Positions 21,495 to 33,132 of a stretch of DNA of 64,000 nucleotides are shown piece after piece; the first letter of the stretch is position 1, and the number at the start of each line of letters is the position of its first letter. Both the position numbers and the translations under genes were made by a program. Location of the stretch: the NCBI RefSeq assembly GCF_000699445.3, contig NC_067195.1, positions 56,462,465-56,526,464 of the forward strand, written 5' to 3'. The notes under the pieces were generated by a model that ran no database searches, was not told where the DNA came from, and saw only the letters and a list, made by a program, of their open reading frames with translations. This DNA is from Schistosoma haematobium (taxonomy: Eukaryota; Platyhelminthes; Trematoda; Strigeidida; Schistosomatidae).

Positions 21495-23190
21495 AATTTT
21501 CAATTATTACTCATGATACAAATAACTTCATAAAAGAAAAAGAAATCTATAAGGTTCTTTTCTTATTCAGAAATCTAATTCGCTTAAAGAACTTTGAGAA
21601 AATTTAACAAAATAATAATTTCTTGCCTACTTTAAATTGATTGTTGATAATAATGAACAATGTTAAACATTTATTCCACAATCGAAACTAAAAACAACCC
21701 AGTGTATTTTATTTATTTCGTCAGTTACTTAGTTGGTTGGACTTTGTTTTTTTTTTTAATTCTGAACACATAAACACTGAATTAGATTTTTTTAAAAATT
21801 TTTAGAAAAAAAAATCGTAATCAAATCAAGTTATAAATCAAAATAAATCAGAACGCATAGAATCCCATTTCAATTTATACCCCTATTTCAATGTTGTAAC
21901 CAACTATATTCTCGATGAAAATAAAAAAAAAACGAACACATAGATACATTTGAACTAGTAATAAGACTTAGCTTATCGTTATTATTATTATTATTATCAT
22001 TCGTCCAGCTTGATCCAATGGTGAAATAGAAAAAAATAACTATGATAATAATAATAATAATAATAATAATAAGTAATGTAGTGAATACTAAACTATTATC
22101 AACGTAAGAAAATAAAACTTCGAAGATATATGAAAATGATAAAAATATGTTATTTATGGTTTAATTTTTGTTCAACGTCCAATTCTTCTTATTATTATCG
22201 TTACAATTATTTTTGTATTCTTTAAGAGATTCTTCTCTGGATAAAAGTATGCACATAAATGCGTATCTTGTTGTTGTTGTTGTTATTATTATTATTGTTG
22301 TCAACTATGCATATTTTATATTTTTACACTGTGACAGTTTTATTTTTTATTTATAATATGAAAAGTATATAGATACAACTACCGGACACAGTCACACACA
22401 CACACTACGCACATACGCGTTCTTATTACCATATGAGCAACACATACACACAGATGCATACAACATATACAGATACATGCATAAAGAGTTTAAGAGAAGA
22501 ATAATTTTCTTCAATAAAAGAAAAGATAAGAAACCAGACAAAAAAAATTAAAATGAGTATATCTTCCACTAAACTAAACAAGGAAAGAGCAGAAAAAAAC
22601 GTTAGCAAGTAAACTTTAAGAGATATCGATTGAATTGACGATTAAGTTATTTATAGTTAGGTACTTATTAGTTGTGAATAAAACAGTGATGTAAAATGAA
22701 ATCAGAATACTTTAAAAAACACTTTCTTTAATCTACAGTATTACTTAAAGTGTACAAAATCAATTATTTATGATGGTAGTATTTATTAGTGAGAGGAATA
22801 ACTTCAACATTTAAGAATGTAGTATATTGCTAACTCAACTTTTAAGATATCATTCGGTTATTTGTCAATAAGCAGTTCTAGTTTGTTTAATCAAGATAAG
22901 TTTCGATTTCTTTATTGTTACGTTAGTTGAACAATTCCAAAATTTGTATAAATCCCTATCGACTAAAATTAAGCATATATTTCATAGAGGATATTTCAAA
23001 TAAATTATATCCATCGTATTTAATGAACATTAAAAGATGATCCTAAAATGTTCAACTTTAGATTGAACAATATCAACTAACTAAGATGATCAGTTACAAT
23101 TTTTTTTTGTTTTCACTAGAAATAAATTTGTTTCGCGGATTTATCAAAATTCTTACAATCAGTAGCTAATTTTTTCTCAAACGAATTTCA
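21495..23190. repeat. AT-rich spacer with trinucleotide and CA repeats
   Basis: Contains (TTA)n at about 21,980-21,998, (AAT)n at about 22,045-22,072, a GTT/ATT run at about 22,268-22,300, and a CA-rich stretch at about 22,390-22,475. No gene recognised. Confidence 0.6.
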
Positions 23191-23194
23191 AGTT

Positions 23195-23295
23195 AGATGT
23201 AGTCAATGGTAGTCAACAAGAAGTCTTGAACTTAGGTTTCGAACTAGTTGGTACTCATCAACAAGGCGTACCTCTAATCTTCAGGAAACTGATAC
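23195..23295 (-). mobile_element. H-type hammerhead repeat, decayed
   Basis: Minus-strand copy related to 8,115-8,285. It keeps stem I CGCCTTG, hairpin GTACCAACTAGTTC, GAAACC, and the end CTTCTTGTTGACTACC. The core reads TTGATGA instead of CTGATGA and stems II and III no longer pair well, so it should be inactive. Confidence 0.7.
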
Positions 23296-23299
23296 TATC

Positions 23300-23985
23300 C
23301 TATGGACTGGCTTTTTGTCAGTCAATAATAGTACCCAATATCATACGATTTAGTAAGTAGTATCGACTAAATTTCAATAAATTTGTAATTTGGCCATCAA
23401 AACAAATGAACTTCACACTCCAGTATAGTTTATATGATGCATGATGGCTAGATATAATAAGTAGAAAGCTGTAGGTCTATACTTCATGGCAGTTGGAACT
23501 CACTAATTCAAAGTATCTACTAACCAATAATCGTTTGGTGTCCATATACCAGTATTACTAATAATTATTCATGATTGAAACTATTGAGTAGCAAAATATC
23601 ACACCACAACACAGGGTGATATACGTTTGAATTTGAGGATAGGTTCCATCATTTCGCTGATGACTACAAATAGGTCCTACAGACATTTGGTAATTATTAT
23701 GAAACCTAGATCTAATAGTATTACCATGTTGCCTTTAGGAATTTCAACTATTACATTATTTGTGTCAATTTCAATTCATTATTAAATTAGGTCAGGCTTA
23801 CAAATTCTCTTCAGTTATGTTATACTATCAATCGACAACAGATTGACAACCTAGACGAATTGTTATTGCAATGACTATTTCCAGCGATTGTACACAATTA
23901 ATACATTCATATATAAATAATTATTTTAAAAAATGTACAATTCATTCAAGGGTGTGGTTAAAATATACTAATAGATTTATATTTC
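23300..23985. other. AT-rich spacer, nothing recognised
   Basis: No exon, repeat or RNA motif recognised in this stretch. Confidence 0.5.
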
Positions 23986-23989
23986 ACTG

Positions 23990-24185
23990 GTTGAAATCAT
24001 GAGTCAATTGAAGCTAGACCACCATGGAAAACCTGGAAGCATTGGATGGCCGTTTCGTCCTGGCATGGGACTCCTCAGCAGTACGCACCCACGATCCCAC
24101 ACCCCGCCGGATTAGAACCCACGACCTACCGGTCTCGCGCGCGAGCACTTAACCATTAGACCACTGAGCCGGCATCCAAGAGTGT
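23990..24185 (-). mobile_element. T-type SINE with near-intact hammerhead
   Basis: Minus-strand copy with head (GTGGTCTAATGGTTAAGTGC-type at about 24,147-24,170; B box GGGTTCTAATCC about 24,110-24,121) and tail (complement of GAAATCATGAGTCAATTGAA). The hammerhead at 24,032-24,088 has core CTGAGGA, hairpin GTCC...GGAC and GAAA. The cleavage triplet is ATC rather than GTC, and stem I has a mismatch. The NUH rule is still met, so weak activity is possible. Confidence 0.8.
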
Positions 24186-24189
24186 TAAG

Positions 24190-24860
24190 GTTTCAGTGGT
24201 CTAATATCAAATTTTATCAATATCCCTTGTTGAAATTCACCTTTCAATGTTTCTATATTATTCATATCAGAATTTGAATAGAAACAATTTCGTAATCACT
24301 AGGAGGGGTTAAATCAATCCTAATTATAAAATGGTGACAAATTTGAAATGTTAACTATTAGTATAATTATTGATGAATAAAAAGGAGGGTGAGTGTGTTG
24401 GTTAGTAAGTTGATTTGTTCAACACAAAACAAAACAAAATAATCATGTGATATGAGAAGCTTAACTTCTTAACTGAAACAATTTTCTTTTTAATGTTCTA
24501 GTTGACAGACATTTTCTATTAAAGAATATATGAACAAACACAAAGAGAGAGAGAGAGTTAGATAGAGAGAAAGAGATTGAGTATGAAAAAAATAAAGAAA
24601 AATAAGGGAGAGAAAAATAATAAAAGAAAAAAGAGGATTGTATTAATAAACAAGTGATTTCACTGGTTTATTTAATCAATAATGACAGTATTTTCAACAT
24701 GAATAAAGAATATTCTTGGTAGGATCAAACAACGTTATTGATTTATTGTACTATAGACTACTAAAGTTATTTGTAACTGGGATGTTTTTAAAACAGGTTA
24801 TAACAATTCACAATCCTAGATCAGAGAAAAATACTAAAGTGCACAAAAGTTATATTTTTT
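24190..24860. repeat. AT-rich spacer with GA-rich tract
   Basis: A GAGAGA-rich and A-rich stretch spans about 24,540-24,640. Nothing else recognised. Confidence 0.5.
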
Positions 24861-24865
24861 TCCTA

Positions 24866-25145
24866 GTATAGGGGTTGTGGAGATTATTAGGTTTTTGATT
24901 GAGATAATGAACCGATTGATGTTAGACCACCTTTGGAAACCTGAAAGCACTGGACGGCCGTTTCATCCTATTGTGGGACTCATCAGTAGTGCGCATCCAC
25001 GGTCCCGCTTGCGGGATTCGAACCCAGGGCTTTCGGTTTCGCGCGCGAACGCTTAACCTACTGGACCACTGAGCCGGCATCCAGTGGTGATAGTGTCTAA
25101 CATCAACCAATCCACGAAATTGCGCGACCATTTTTCATTAAGACC
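24866..25145 (-). mobile_element. T-type SINE, long copy
   Basis: Minus-strand copy with leader (complement of CAATCCACGAAATTGCGCGA), a tRNA-like head (complement of CGCTTAACCTACTGGACCAC; B box GGGTTCGAATCCC about 25,016-25,028), the hammerhead (24,940-24,999), and a tail ending in the complement of AGTATAGGGGTTGTGGAGAT, also present at 10,160. This conserved tail end marks the 3' boundary of the family. The minus frame 24,922-25,131 is a shadow. Confidence 0.85.
24940..24999 (-). ncRNA. Hammerhead ribozyme, T-type, core intact
   Basis: Minus-strand order: stem I arm GCACTA, core CTGATGA, hairpin GTCCCACAATAGGAT (closing G-U), GAAA, CGGCCG, GTC, CAGTGC. All core bases are present. The core-proximal stem I pair is an A-C mismatch, which may reduce cleavage. 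Confidence 0.75.
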
Positions 25146-25149
25146 AGTA

Positions 25150-25955
25150 TTTTTTCTATCTTTTAAGTTTATTACAAATAATAGACTTGAATAATACTGA
25201 AAAAAACTAAATTAATAAAATAAAATGTTAATGAATAACATTTTGTAATAGTCAGTAATTAGCAAGGTAAACTAACCGGTAAATAACATTAATTAATCAT
25301 TGTGCAATAATCAATGTCATGTTTGTTTAGTCATTAATGCTGATCGAATTCTATCCGATAAGTCGCAATACGGCAACTGATCGAAATGACTCTACCTTAT
25401 ACACTAACTTTTTGTGTTTAAGAAATGATAAAAGATGATCTACAAGAAGACCTAAACCCAAGTTATTTGATATTTTTTCATTTCTGAAGGAGTGCCAACT
25501 GTAGTCTTTAGGAAACTGAGTCTGTCATCAGGTTTCGAACCTGCTTCACACACTATCCGGGTTCAAGAGATTACCATTCATCTATTCAGGTAACGAACGA
25601 TTTTTATTTGTGAGATATTCACATTGGATCAAAGTGATATTCGATTATGTGGGCTTGAATGCCATGAAGGACATCAGTTCTCTCATGATTGTAGATATAT
25701 CCCTCACAACATCTGGTTTCAGTGCATTTTGTCGATTGTCTCTAACATTCAACAAATATTGCTAGCTAATTAATAAATGATATGACAAGCAAGAGTAAAG
25801 ACTTATTGGTCATATTGTAATACTCCTCGGACGCCTGATAAAACATACTATCTTATTTTGATCTTTTGTCACATACATGGCAGCCTTAAATAATTAATAA
25901 TGTGATTAGTAGGCTGGTGAGTGCTCCTATTTTATTTCACTCGTTTGACTTCTTC
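25150..25955. other. AT-rich spacer, nothing certain
   Basis: A short stretch at about 25,470-25,545 (AAGGAGTGCCAACTGTAGTC...GAAACTG) faintly resembles the H-type repeat, too weakly to call. Nothing else recognised. Confidence 0.4.
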
Positions 25956-25959
25956 ATCT

Positions 25960-26115
25960 TAATATGGAGCTCGTTGGTTCAAAGGTTAAGTGCTAGCCAC
26001 TAGTCTCGAAAACCCCGAGTTAGATTCTCGTGGATGTTCCCTGTCAAGGAGTACCGTATTCTGATGAAACAGCCGTCTATTTTCTAGTGGTTTCAAAGGT
26101 TATCTGACTAATGTC
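25960..26115 (+). mobile_element. T-type SINE, decayed
   Basis: Plus-strand copy with head GGTTCAAAGGTTAAGTGCTA and B-box-like GAGTTAGATTCTC, then the hammerhead region GTCAAGGAGTACCGTATTCTGATGAAACAGCCGTC. GAAAC and the GTC triplet remain, but the CTGANGA core is lost (GTCAAGGAG) and the cleavage-side arm has diverged. It should be inactive. Confidence 0.7.
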
Positions 26116-26119
26116 AGCT

Positions 26120-26940
26120 TGTATTGTAAACTATAAAATATTTATATTATTATTGGGTGTATTTTCCTGACACGAAAATCTTGTAAAGTTACATCTAACT
26201 GTTGTTTTTGTTACAAGGTGTTTCAACTTTCCTATTATTGATATTTAAGACTGAAAGAGACAATTGTTTTCTGCTTGTAAAAATACCATAGTACTACTCA
26301 AAATGAGATATTATTTGTATTTTTGATAATGGGTATCAGTGAAAACCCATAGGGAACCCACTGAATGTTACTTGAAATTCATCAAGTGAATTTCAGTTAA
26401 TAATGAAATGACGAATTGTTCATATGTATCGTATTAATCAATATTTTGCATTGTTTTTTCTAATATTATAGTAATTCACTTAAAGTACAATCTCAAGTTG
26501 TTATTATTTGTTTTTGAATTGTACAATGTTTAGGTCATTGTTTTAATGAATAGTAAAGCAAATCATGATCAATATTAATTTATATTTGACTTCCGTGATG
26601 AGTTTATTTCATACAATCGATCAGCATACTACAATCCTCTTTTATTTTGTAAAATACCTATTTATTAATATAAGTATTGTTTATTCTTACATCATACAAT
26701 TATCGTTTCCTCCTGTAACCTTGAGTCGGTGTGTAAGTAAAAATGAATTATTATACTATTGTATGGTTACAACAGCCTATAGCTCGATCTTATTCATGTA
26801 TTGAACAGAGATTATTGAGTATAATAGTGAAGATCAAAGGACATTTCAGCCACAGGAAAAGCGTAAATCTTCGGATATTCGTTCGACCAGTGAAGAAAAT
26901 ACCATTCACTAAATTTTAGAAAAATCTCCACCTGTAGCTA
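26120..26940. other. AT-rich spacer, nothing recognised
   Basis: No exon or repeat recognised. The plus-strand 79-residue frame at 26,565-26,804 is hydrophobic and Tyr/Ile-rich, as AT-rich noncoding DNA gives by chance. Confidence 0.5.
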
Positions 26941-26949
26941 TTCTATAGT

Positions 26950-28760
26950 TACTACCGGTCTCAAACCCGGGTAAAGGAGGAGGGATGACTATGGGGTAGT
27001 CAACCCCATCCCGTAAATAAAAATCTTGCCAAAAAACGCCAACCAGAATAAACAAAATAAACTATTTAAACGCTACCCTGAGAGTTGAAGGGAAAATCAT
27101 GACGCCTCATGATGAAAGCCGGGATTCTTCACAAGTCACGAAGTCGATAACCCTTCTAACAACCAGACCGACAATTAGCTTAAGTACATGGAGCGTCCGA
27201 ACAATGTGGGAAACGGAAAGGACCAGTTAATTAGCAACGGAAATCAAGAGATACAACTTGGCAGTACTCGGAATCAGTGAAACATATTGGACCCAAGCTA
27301 GATAGAAAAGGATAAATTCAGCAGAGATGCTGGTGTACTCCGGTCACTAAAATGAAAATCCTCCACACACTCAGGGAGTTGTTCTGATGCTGTCCAAAGA
27401 AGCATGTAATGTTCTTATAGGATCGGAATCTCATGGCTTCAGGATCATCAAAACATCCTTCAAAACAAAGGATGGGGTCATAATGAATGTTATCCACTGT
27501 TATGCACACACTAATGATAACGACGAAAATAAGAATCATTTCTATGAGAAGCTGTAATCAATCATAGCGAAGTGCCCAAGAAAGGATCTCACCATCCTGA
27601 TGTGAGACCTAACTGCCAAAGTTGGAATGGACAACACCGGATATGAACATATCATTGAATGACATGGATTGAGAGAGAGAAACGAAAACAGGGAGATTTG
27701 CGAACCTACGTGCATTCAAAAAATGGTTATAGGTGGCACTATATTCCCACACAAACGCATATACAAAGCCACATGGGTCACACCGGACTACACCACAGAG
27801 AACCAGATAGATCATATTTGTGTTTATTTGTGTGTTTCCAACTAGATGGTTGGTTATACGTGGCACACGTTCCGTCGTAAACACACATAAGTCAAATGGG
27901 TCTCACCGGATCACACTACGGAGAATCAGATAGATCATATTTGCATCAATAAAAAAGTTCAGAAAGACAATGGAAGACATGAGAACCAAGGGAGGAGCTG
28001 ACATAAATTCAGATCACCACCAACTGGTTGTGTCCAAGATGAAACCGAAATTAAGGAAACACCAGACATCTGGGGGAACAGCGGCATAAAAGTTCACTAC
28101 AGCCTACCTTCCAGATACTAACCAACTTACACGTGATGGAGAAGCCCTGGAAGATGTGGAATGTTCCACGTACAGCATCATCGATGAACAAGGAGGATCC
28201 AATGCAGACGTAAATGCAAGGATTGGCAAAGCAAGGACAGCATTCCTACTATTGAAGAACGCATGTACCTCGAAACAACTGTCAACCAATATCAAAGTCA
28301 TAATCCTCAATACGAACGTCGAGACAGTTCTACTGTATGGGTTTGAAACTTAGAGAACTACTGCAACCATAATCAAAAAGATACAAGTATTTATAAACAA
28401 TTGTCTGCTCAATATACTCAATGTCAGTTGGTCGGATACCATCAGAAACACCCTACTGAAGGAGAGGACAAACCAGCTTCGAGCTGAAGAGGAAATTAGG
28501 AAAAGACGTTGGAAGTGAATAGGACAGACGTTGAAATCACAAAACTACATCACGAGGCAAGCCTTAACTCGTAATCCTGAAGAGAGACGGAAAAGAGGAA
28601 AGCCAAAGGACACACTTCGTCTGGAATTGGAAACAGACATGAAAAGGAGGAATAATAACTGGAAAGGATTGCCCAGGACAAAGTTGGATGAAGAGTGCTG
28701 GTGGGCGGCCTATGCTCCCCCAGAAAGGGGTAGCAGGCGTAAGTACGTATTTTTAGAATA
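26950..28760 (+). mobile_element. RTE-like LINE family A, RT-deleted copy
   Basis: Forward copy with the family A 5' region (ACCCGGGTAAAGGAGGAGGG onward), a decayed endonuclease part (remnants of the VLGISETYWTQA and NVIHCYAHTND types), and then a direct jump at about 28,115-28,125 to post-RT sequence (TRDGEALEDVE, IIDEQGGSNADVNARIGKARTAF). The whole reverse transcriptase, normally over 1 kb, is missing. It ends with the 3' terminus GCCTATGCTCCCCCAGAAAG at about 28,708. Many stops and frameshifts are present, and a segment near 27,785-27,825 is partly repeated at 27,895-27,945. Confidence 0.8.
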
Positions 28761-28791
28761 TTTTTATCTATTAAATTATACTCCTAAATAA
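28531..28791 (+). pseudogene. LINE family A C-terminal ORF remnant
   Basis: This 86-residue frame is the end of the family A polyprotein: [21 protein letters not shown], then [16 protein letters not shown] residues and [18 protein letters not shown]. It is rich in Arg and Lys, as the post-RT tail of RTE elements is. It is the longest surviving coding piece of the RT-deleted copy and has no independent function. Confidence 0.75.
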
Positions 28792-29054
28792 TCGTTATTT
28801 AGAGTCCCCATCACGTAGAAAACTAACTCGCTAAAAAACGCTTACCAGAAAAATAATTCAAACCATTTTAACTCTGCCCTGGGAGTTAGAAGGTCTTCAT
28901 TTAGAAGAATTATGACGCTTCATGGTGAAAGCCGAGTTCCTTTGGAAGCCACGAGGCCGATACCCCTTCTAACAACCAGACCAAAATTTTTATAGGTACA
29001 TGGAACATTCGAACAATTTGGGAGATCGAGAAGACCAGTCAAATAGCAACGGAA

Positions 29055-29807
29055 ATGAGGAGATACAACTTGGCAGTACTGGAAGTCAGCGAAACCCATT
29101 GGACCCAAGCTGGACAACAGAGGCTAAATACGGGAGAGATGCTGCTATACTCCGGTCACGAAGAGGAAAATGCTCCACACACTCAGGGAGTTTCTCTAAT
29201 GCTGTCCAAACTGGCACGAAATGCAATTGTAGGATGAAAAATCTCACGAATCCAGAATCATCAAAGCATCATTCAAAACAAAGAAGGAGGGAATTACAAT
29301 GAATGTTATCCAGTGTTATGCACCCACCAATGATAGCAACGATGACATTAAAGATCAATTCTACGAGCGGCTGCAGTCAATCATAGAGAAATACCCAAGA
29401 AAGGAGCTCACCATTCTGATGGGAGATCTAAATGCCAAAGTCGGAATAGACAACACCGGATATGAATATATTATGGGACGACATGGACTGGGAGAGATAA
29501 ACGAAAATGGAGAAAGATTTGCAAATTTATGTGCATTCAACAAATTGGTCATAGGCGGCACAATACTCCCACACAAACGTATACACAAGGCTACATGGAT
29601 CTCACCAGACCACACTACAGAGAACCAAATAGATCATATTTGCATCAACAAAAATTCCGAAGGACAATGGAAGATGTTAGAACCAGGAGAGGTGCTGACA
29701 TAGCTTTGGATCACCATCTAGTTGTAGCCAATTTAAAACTGAAGCTAAAAAAGAACTGGACAAACAGCACTACAAAGCTTCGATACAGCCTTCCTTCGAG
29801 ATACTGA
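29055..29807 (+). pseudogene. LINE family A endonuclease domain, frameshifted
   Basis: Apurinic-type endonuclease of a non-LTR element, which nicks the target for priming. Three overlapping frames (29,055-29,237; 29,299-29,703; 29,529-29,807) carry it in pieces. VLEVSETHWTQAG holds the catalytic Glu region, NVIQCYAPTND and ILMGDLNAKVG follow, then NQIDHICI. The last motif appears as ALDHHLV in the third frame, where SDHH is expected. At least two frameshifts and a stop break it. Confidence 0.85.
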
Positions 29808-29886
29808 CAAACTCGATGAATTCAAGATAGCTCTCAACAGCAGGTTCCAAGCCTTACAAGATCTACTGAAGGAAGAAGAAACGACT

Positions 29887-30612
29887 GTGGAGGACAATTG
29901 GAAAGGTATCAAAGAAGCATTAACTTCAATGTGTCAAGAGGTTCTGGGCCTAAAGAAACACCATCATAAGGAGTGGATCTCTATAGAAACTCTGGACAAG
30001 ATCGAAGAAAGGAAGAACAAGAAGGCAGCAATTAACAACAGCCGAACACGAGCAGAGAAAGTCCAAGCACAAGCTCAATACACAGAATCAAACAAGCAGG
30101 CGAAGAGGAGCATTAGAACCGACAAGAAGTACGTGGAAGAATTAGCAACGACGGCGGAAAAAGCTGCAAGAGAAGGAAATATGAAACAGCCTTACGATAC
30201 AACGAAGAAACTAGCAGGAAAATACAGTAAACCAGAGAGACCGGCCAAAGACAAAGAAGGCAGGCCAATCACTGAAATTCAACAACAGCGGAACAGATGG
30301 GTAGAGTACTCCGAGAAACTCCTGAATATGCCCGCTCCAATGAATCCACCGGACATCGAAGCAGCACACACAGATCTTCCTATAGACGTCAACCCACCAA
30401 CGACCAAAGAAATCAGAATGGCCGTCAGACAAATCAAGAACGGGAAAGCAACGGGACCCGACAACATACCAGCTGAAGTCAGACATCGAAGTAACTACAA
30501 ACATGCTTCACCTTCTATTCAAAAAGATTTGGGAGGAGGAACAAGTGTTGATGGACTGGAAAGAAGGGCACCTCGTCAAGATTCCAAAGAAAGGAGATCT
30601 GAACAAATGTGA
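29887..30612 (+). pseudogene. LINE family A linker and RT N-terminus
   Basis: This 241-residue frame covers the basic linker between endonuclease and reverse transcriptase, ending with KNGKATGPDNIPAEV (about residues 186-200), the usual entry to the RT domain in RTE elements. A frameshift then moves the RT into the frame that starts at 30,503. The low-complexity Lys/Arg/Gln content of residues 35-110 suggests a helical nucleic-acid-binding segment. Confidence 0.8.
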
Positions 30613-30934
30613 AAACTACAGAGGCATTACACTACCGTCAATACCAGGGAAGGTCTTTAACAGAGTGTTGCTGAACCGGATGAAAGATGCAGTAGACACC
30701 CAACTTCGAGATCAACAAGCTGGATTCCGTAAGGATCGATCGTGCACAGACCAAATTGCAACACTACGGATCATCGTCGAACAATCAGTTGAGTGGAACT
30801 CGTCACTATACATCAACTTCATTGATTATGAAAATGCATTTGACAGTGTGGATAGGAGGACGTTATGGAAACTTCTTCGACACTACGGAGTTCCTGAGAA
30901 TGGCAATAGCCCATTCGCCACACTACCTATCTAG
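30503..30934 (+). pseudogene. LINE family A reverse transcriptase, truncated
   Basis: 143-residue RT fragment. PKKGDLNKCENYRGITL is RT block 1, RDQQAGFRKDRSCTDQI is block 2, and NFIDYENAFDSVDR is motif A with the first catalytic Asp. The sequence then leaves the RT after HYGVPE, so the YADD/FADD box and thumb are missing. It cannot be active. Confidence 0.85.
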
Positions 30935-30959
30935 TTCATGTCAATTACAAAATCAAGCT

Positions 30960-32214
30960 GAATCAGACAACGTAAACAACTGTATTATTCAATGTGAAAA
31001 CAAATGAAATAAAAATATTCTATCTACATATATTTTATATATAAGACAAGCAAGTAGATCACTCAATGTAAGCAACGAAAATAAGTTTTGATCAGCAAAA
31101 TAAATTTTGAACATCAAATGATAGAATACCAAAACCATTAGAGTTGGGTATAGATCTACTGAAGCTTACATCAAAAGTAAACTGATCTGTCAACTAAATT
31201 CACTTTATATGATTCAATTCATTGAGTATAGCCAATTAGCAAAATCAGTTCCTTAGTATTTAAAAAATCAAGTATCTGATAAATAATAATTTGTTTAGCA
31301 CATATTAAAGCTTCTACTTTATAGGGCGTTAGTAGCGATTATTTTCGTAAGCGTTGGTTATTGATTGATAGTAGAGTACAGACATTGATAAAATGTAGCG
31401 CCACATACACACTATCAAAAGTTTTAGTTAAAAGAAACCCTGGAAAGAATCGTTTCTTCACAATGAACAGTAATAATATTGAGGATACTAATATTTCAAT
31501 TTATCTATAGGACTGAAATATATTATAGCTATTTATTAACATTTATGTATGAAGTCTGCTACAGATAAGCTTATTAGCTTTCTGTATTTCTTGTTGGTTT
31601 TTCAAAGATATTCATTTTCTACTCTCGTTACTCAATATGTTATCATGTACACGACGTAAGTTCTATTCGGTGCTTTCGATTATTTTAATTTTTTTGGGCA
31701 CTCTGAAAAAACTAGGCGATAAATCGCAACAGAGTTTTCATTTTAAGCTTCAATCGTCATGATATCCATAGGTTTTATCCTGGCATATGATGTTGAGTTA
31801 CCCTGTTGATATACTTAGCAGGTGACATGTGTGATACTGAATTAGTTAGCGTGTTGTCTTTTTCCAAATTTTTCTCATTCTTTATGCTAGTTTCAGATAT
31901 TTTAAAACAAAACTCAATTATCTTATGCAATAGAGATGCCAAATCAAAAAATGTATTCATGAAAGAATATCGTCAGATAATTGAATAAGATTAGCCATAT
32001 CTAAGACAATTGAATGAAACAATGAGACTAAACAAAACGTTTTGTTACACAGATAAAAATAGTATATTCCAACTTAGTTTTCTTATTACAATGTAACACA
32101 GAAAATACTCAGTAACTAATATACTCTTTACAGGAAAGCTGATCCTATTTCACAAAGTTTATCACCCTTATATAGAATATTGTAAGTTTTCCTTTAACCA
32201 ACTAAAATTTATTT
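30960..32214. other. AT-rich spacer, nothing recognised
   Basis: No exon, repeat or RNA motif recognised. Overlapping short frames at 31,775-31,988 on both strands have no domain signature. Confidence 0.5.
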
Positions 32215-32219
32215 ATTCC

Positions 32220-32592
32220 TGTTGGGATATTCAGAAAAATATCCTAATAATTATTCTGTTAAGTCTGACGCTATCCTTGGACTTGAGATGGTATCATTTT
32301 CTTATTGGTCAATATTTATTTCACGTGTCATTTTCCTACTGGTCAATATTGTACAATGTTAGTTTCTATTTCATAGTACGATGTGGTCTGCTTGATTGGT
32401 ATATAAACAGAGTATGTTTGAAATATAACGATCCATATCTCAGAGGCTGAGACTTGAGTTTCTGGACTCAACTGGCTGGGCTAGACAGGGAAGCGGGACC
32501 AATCAGAACTCTAGGCCGTTCTTACGTGTTTGCGCGTCTTTGGTCCGATCGATAATACACTGTCCATAATTTGCAGTTCACAAGACACAACA
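32220..32592 (+). mobile_element. Solo LTR with 5-bp target duplication
   Basis: A 373-bp unit, TGTTGGGATATTCAG to CACAACA, flanked by a perfect ATTCC duplication (32,215-32,219 and 32,593-32,597). It is the same family and orientation as 16,917-17,287, with a TATA-like GGTATATAAACAG at about 32,398. A TG...CA terminus, 5-bp duplication and no internal domain are the signature of a solo LTR. The last 35 bp differ markedly from the other copy. Confidence 0.85.
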
Positions 32593-32684
32593 ATTCCCAT
32601 TACCATAATCTATTTTATTATTCATTTTAAATCATGATACGAGAATTTGACATCGTCTTTCAAAAGTACTTGTTTAATGTTCGA

Positions 32685-32745
32685 ATACTGGTGAGCGGCC
32701 TATGTCCCCTCACGAGGAGTAACAGACGTAAGTAAATATCCGTGC
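32685..32745 (+). mobile_element. LINE family A extreme 3' end
   Basis: About 60 bp of the family terminus: GAGCGGCCTATGTCCCCTCA, then GAGGAGTAACAGACGTAAGT. It is an extremely 5'-truncated copy about 95 bp downstream of the solo LTR. Confidence 0.7.
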
Positions 32746-32749
32746 ATAG

Positions 32750-33130
32750 TGTTCGAGTTCGACGGCTTGTAATCAGCTTTGAAAACACAATGTATCTTCA
32801 AAAAGAACTTTTTTTAAATAAGCATATGTATAAATAAGAATGAAAACAAAGACAGCATTGCGTAATCGATGATTCACAGAGAAATATTACATAAAATCAT
32901 TTAATAAGATTTGATGTGTATAAAACCAAAAAAAATATTTGATCTATCATATATTGGGAATCATTTGACTATATAATCATAGAAATAATTTCCAAGTAGA
33001 AATATCATATAAATGATCTAGTTAAAAATAACTCAAGGGAGTATTCTCAGGCATTTTTGAAGCATCAATTCATTAGAACCACCTTCTATTAGACTAAATC
33101 ATGTTGTAAACGAATTACTTATGGATGCAG
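32750..33130. other. AT-rich spacer, nothing recognised
   Basis: No gene or repeat recognised between the two family A end fragments. Confidence 0.5.
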
Positions 33131-33132
33131 TT

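Larger units (their letters stand above)
28798..30945 (+). mobile_element. RTE-like LINE family A, 3'-truncated copy
   Basis: A second forward copy, directly downstream of the previous one. It begins with the 5' region CCCCATCACGTAGAAAACTA, runs through the endonuclease and linker, and stops abruptly inside the reverse transcriptase at about 30,935. Losing the 3' end is unusual for a LINE, because insertion starts from the 3' end, so a later deletion or recombination is likely. Base composition is clearly more balanced than in the flanking DNA. Confidence 0.85.
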
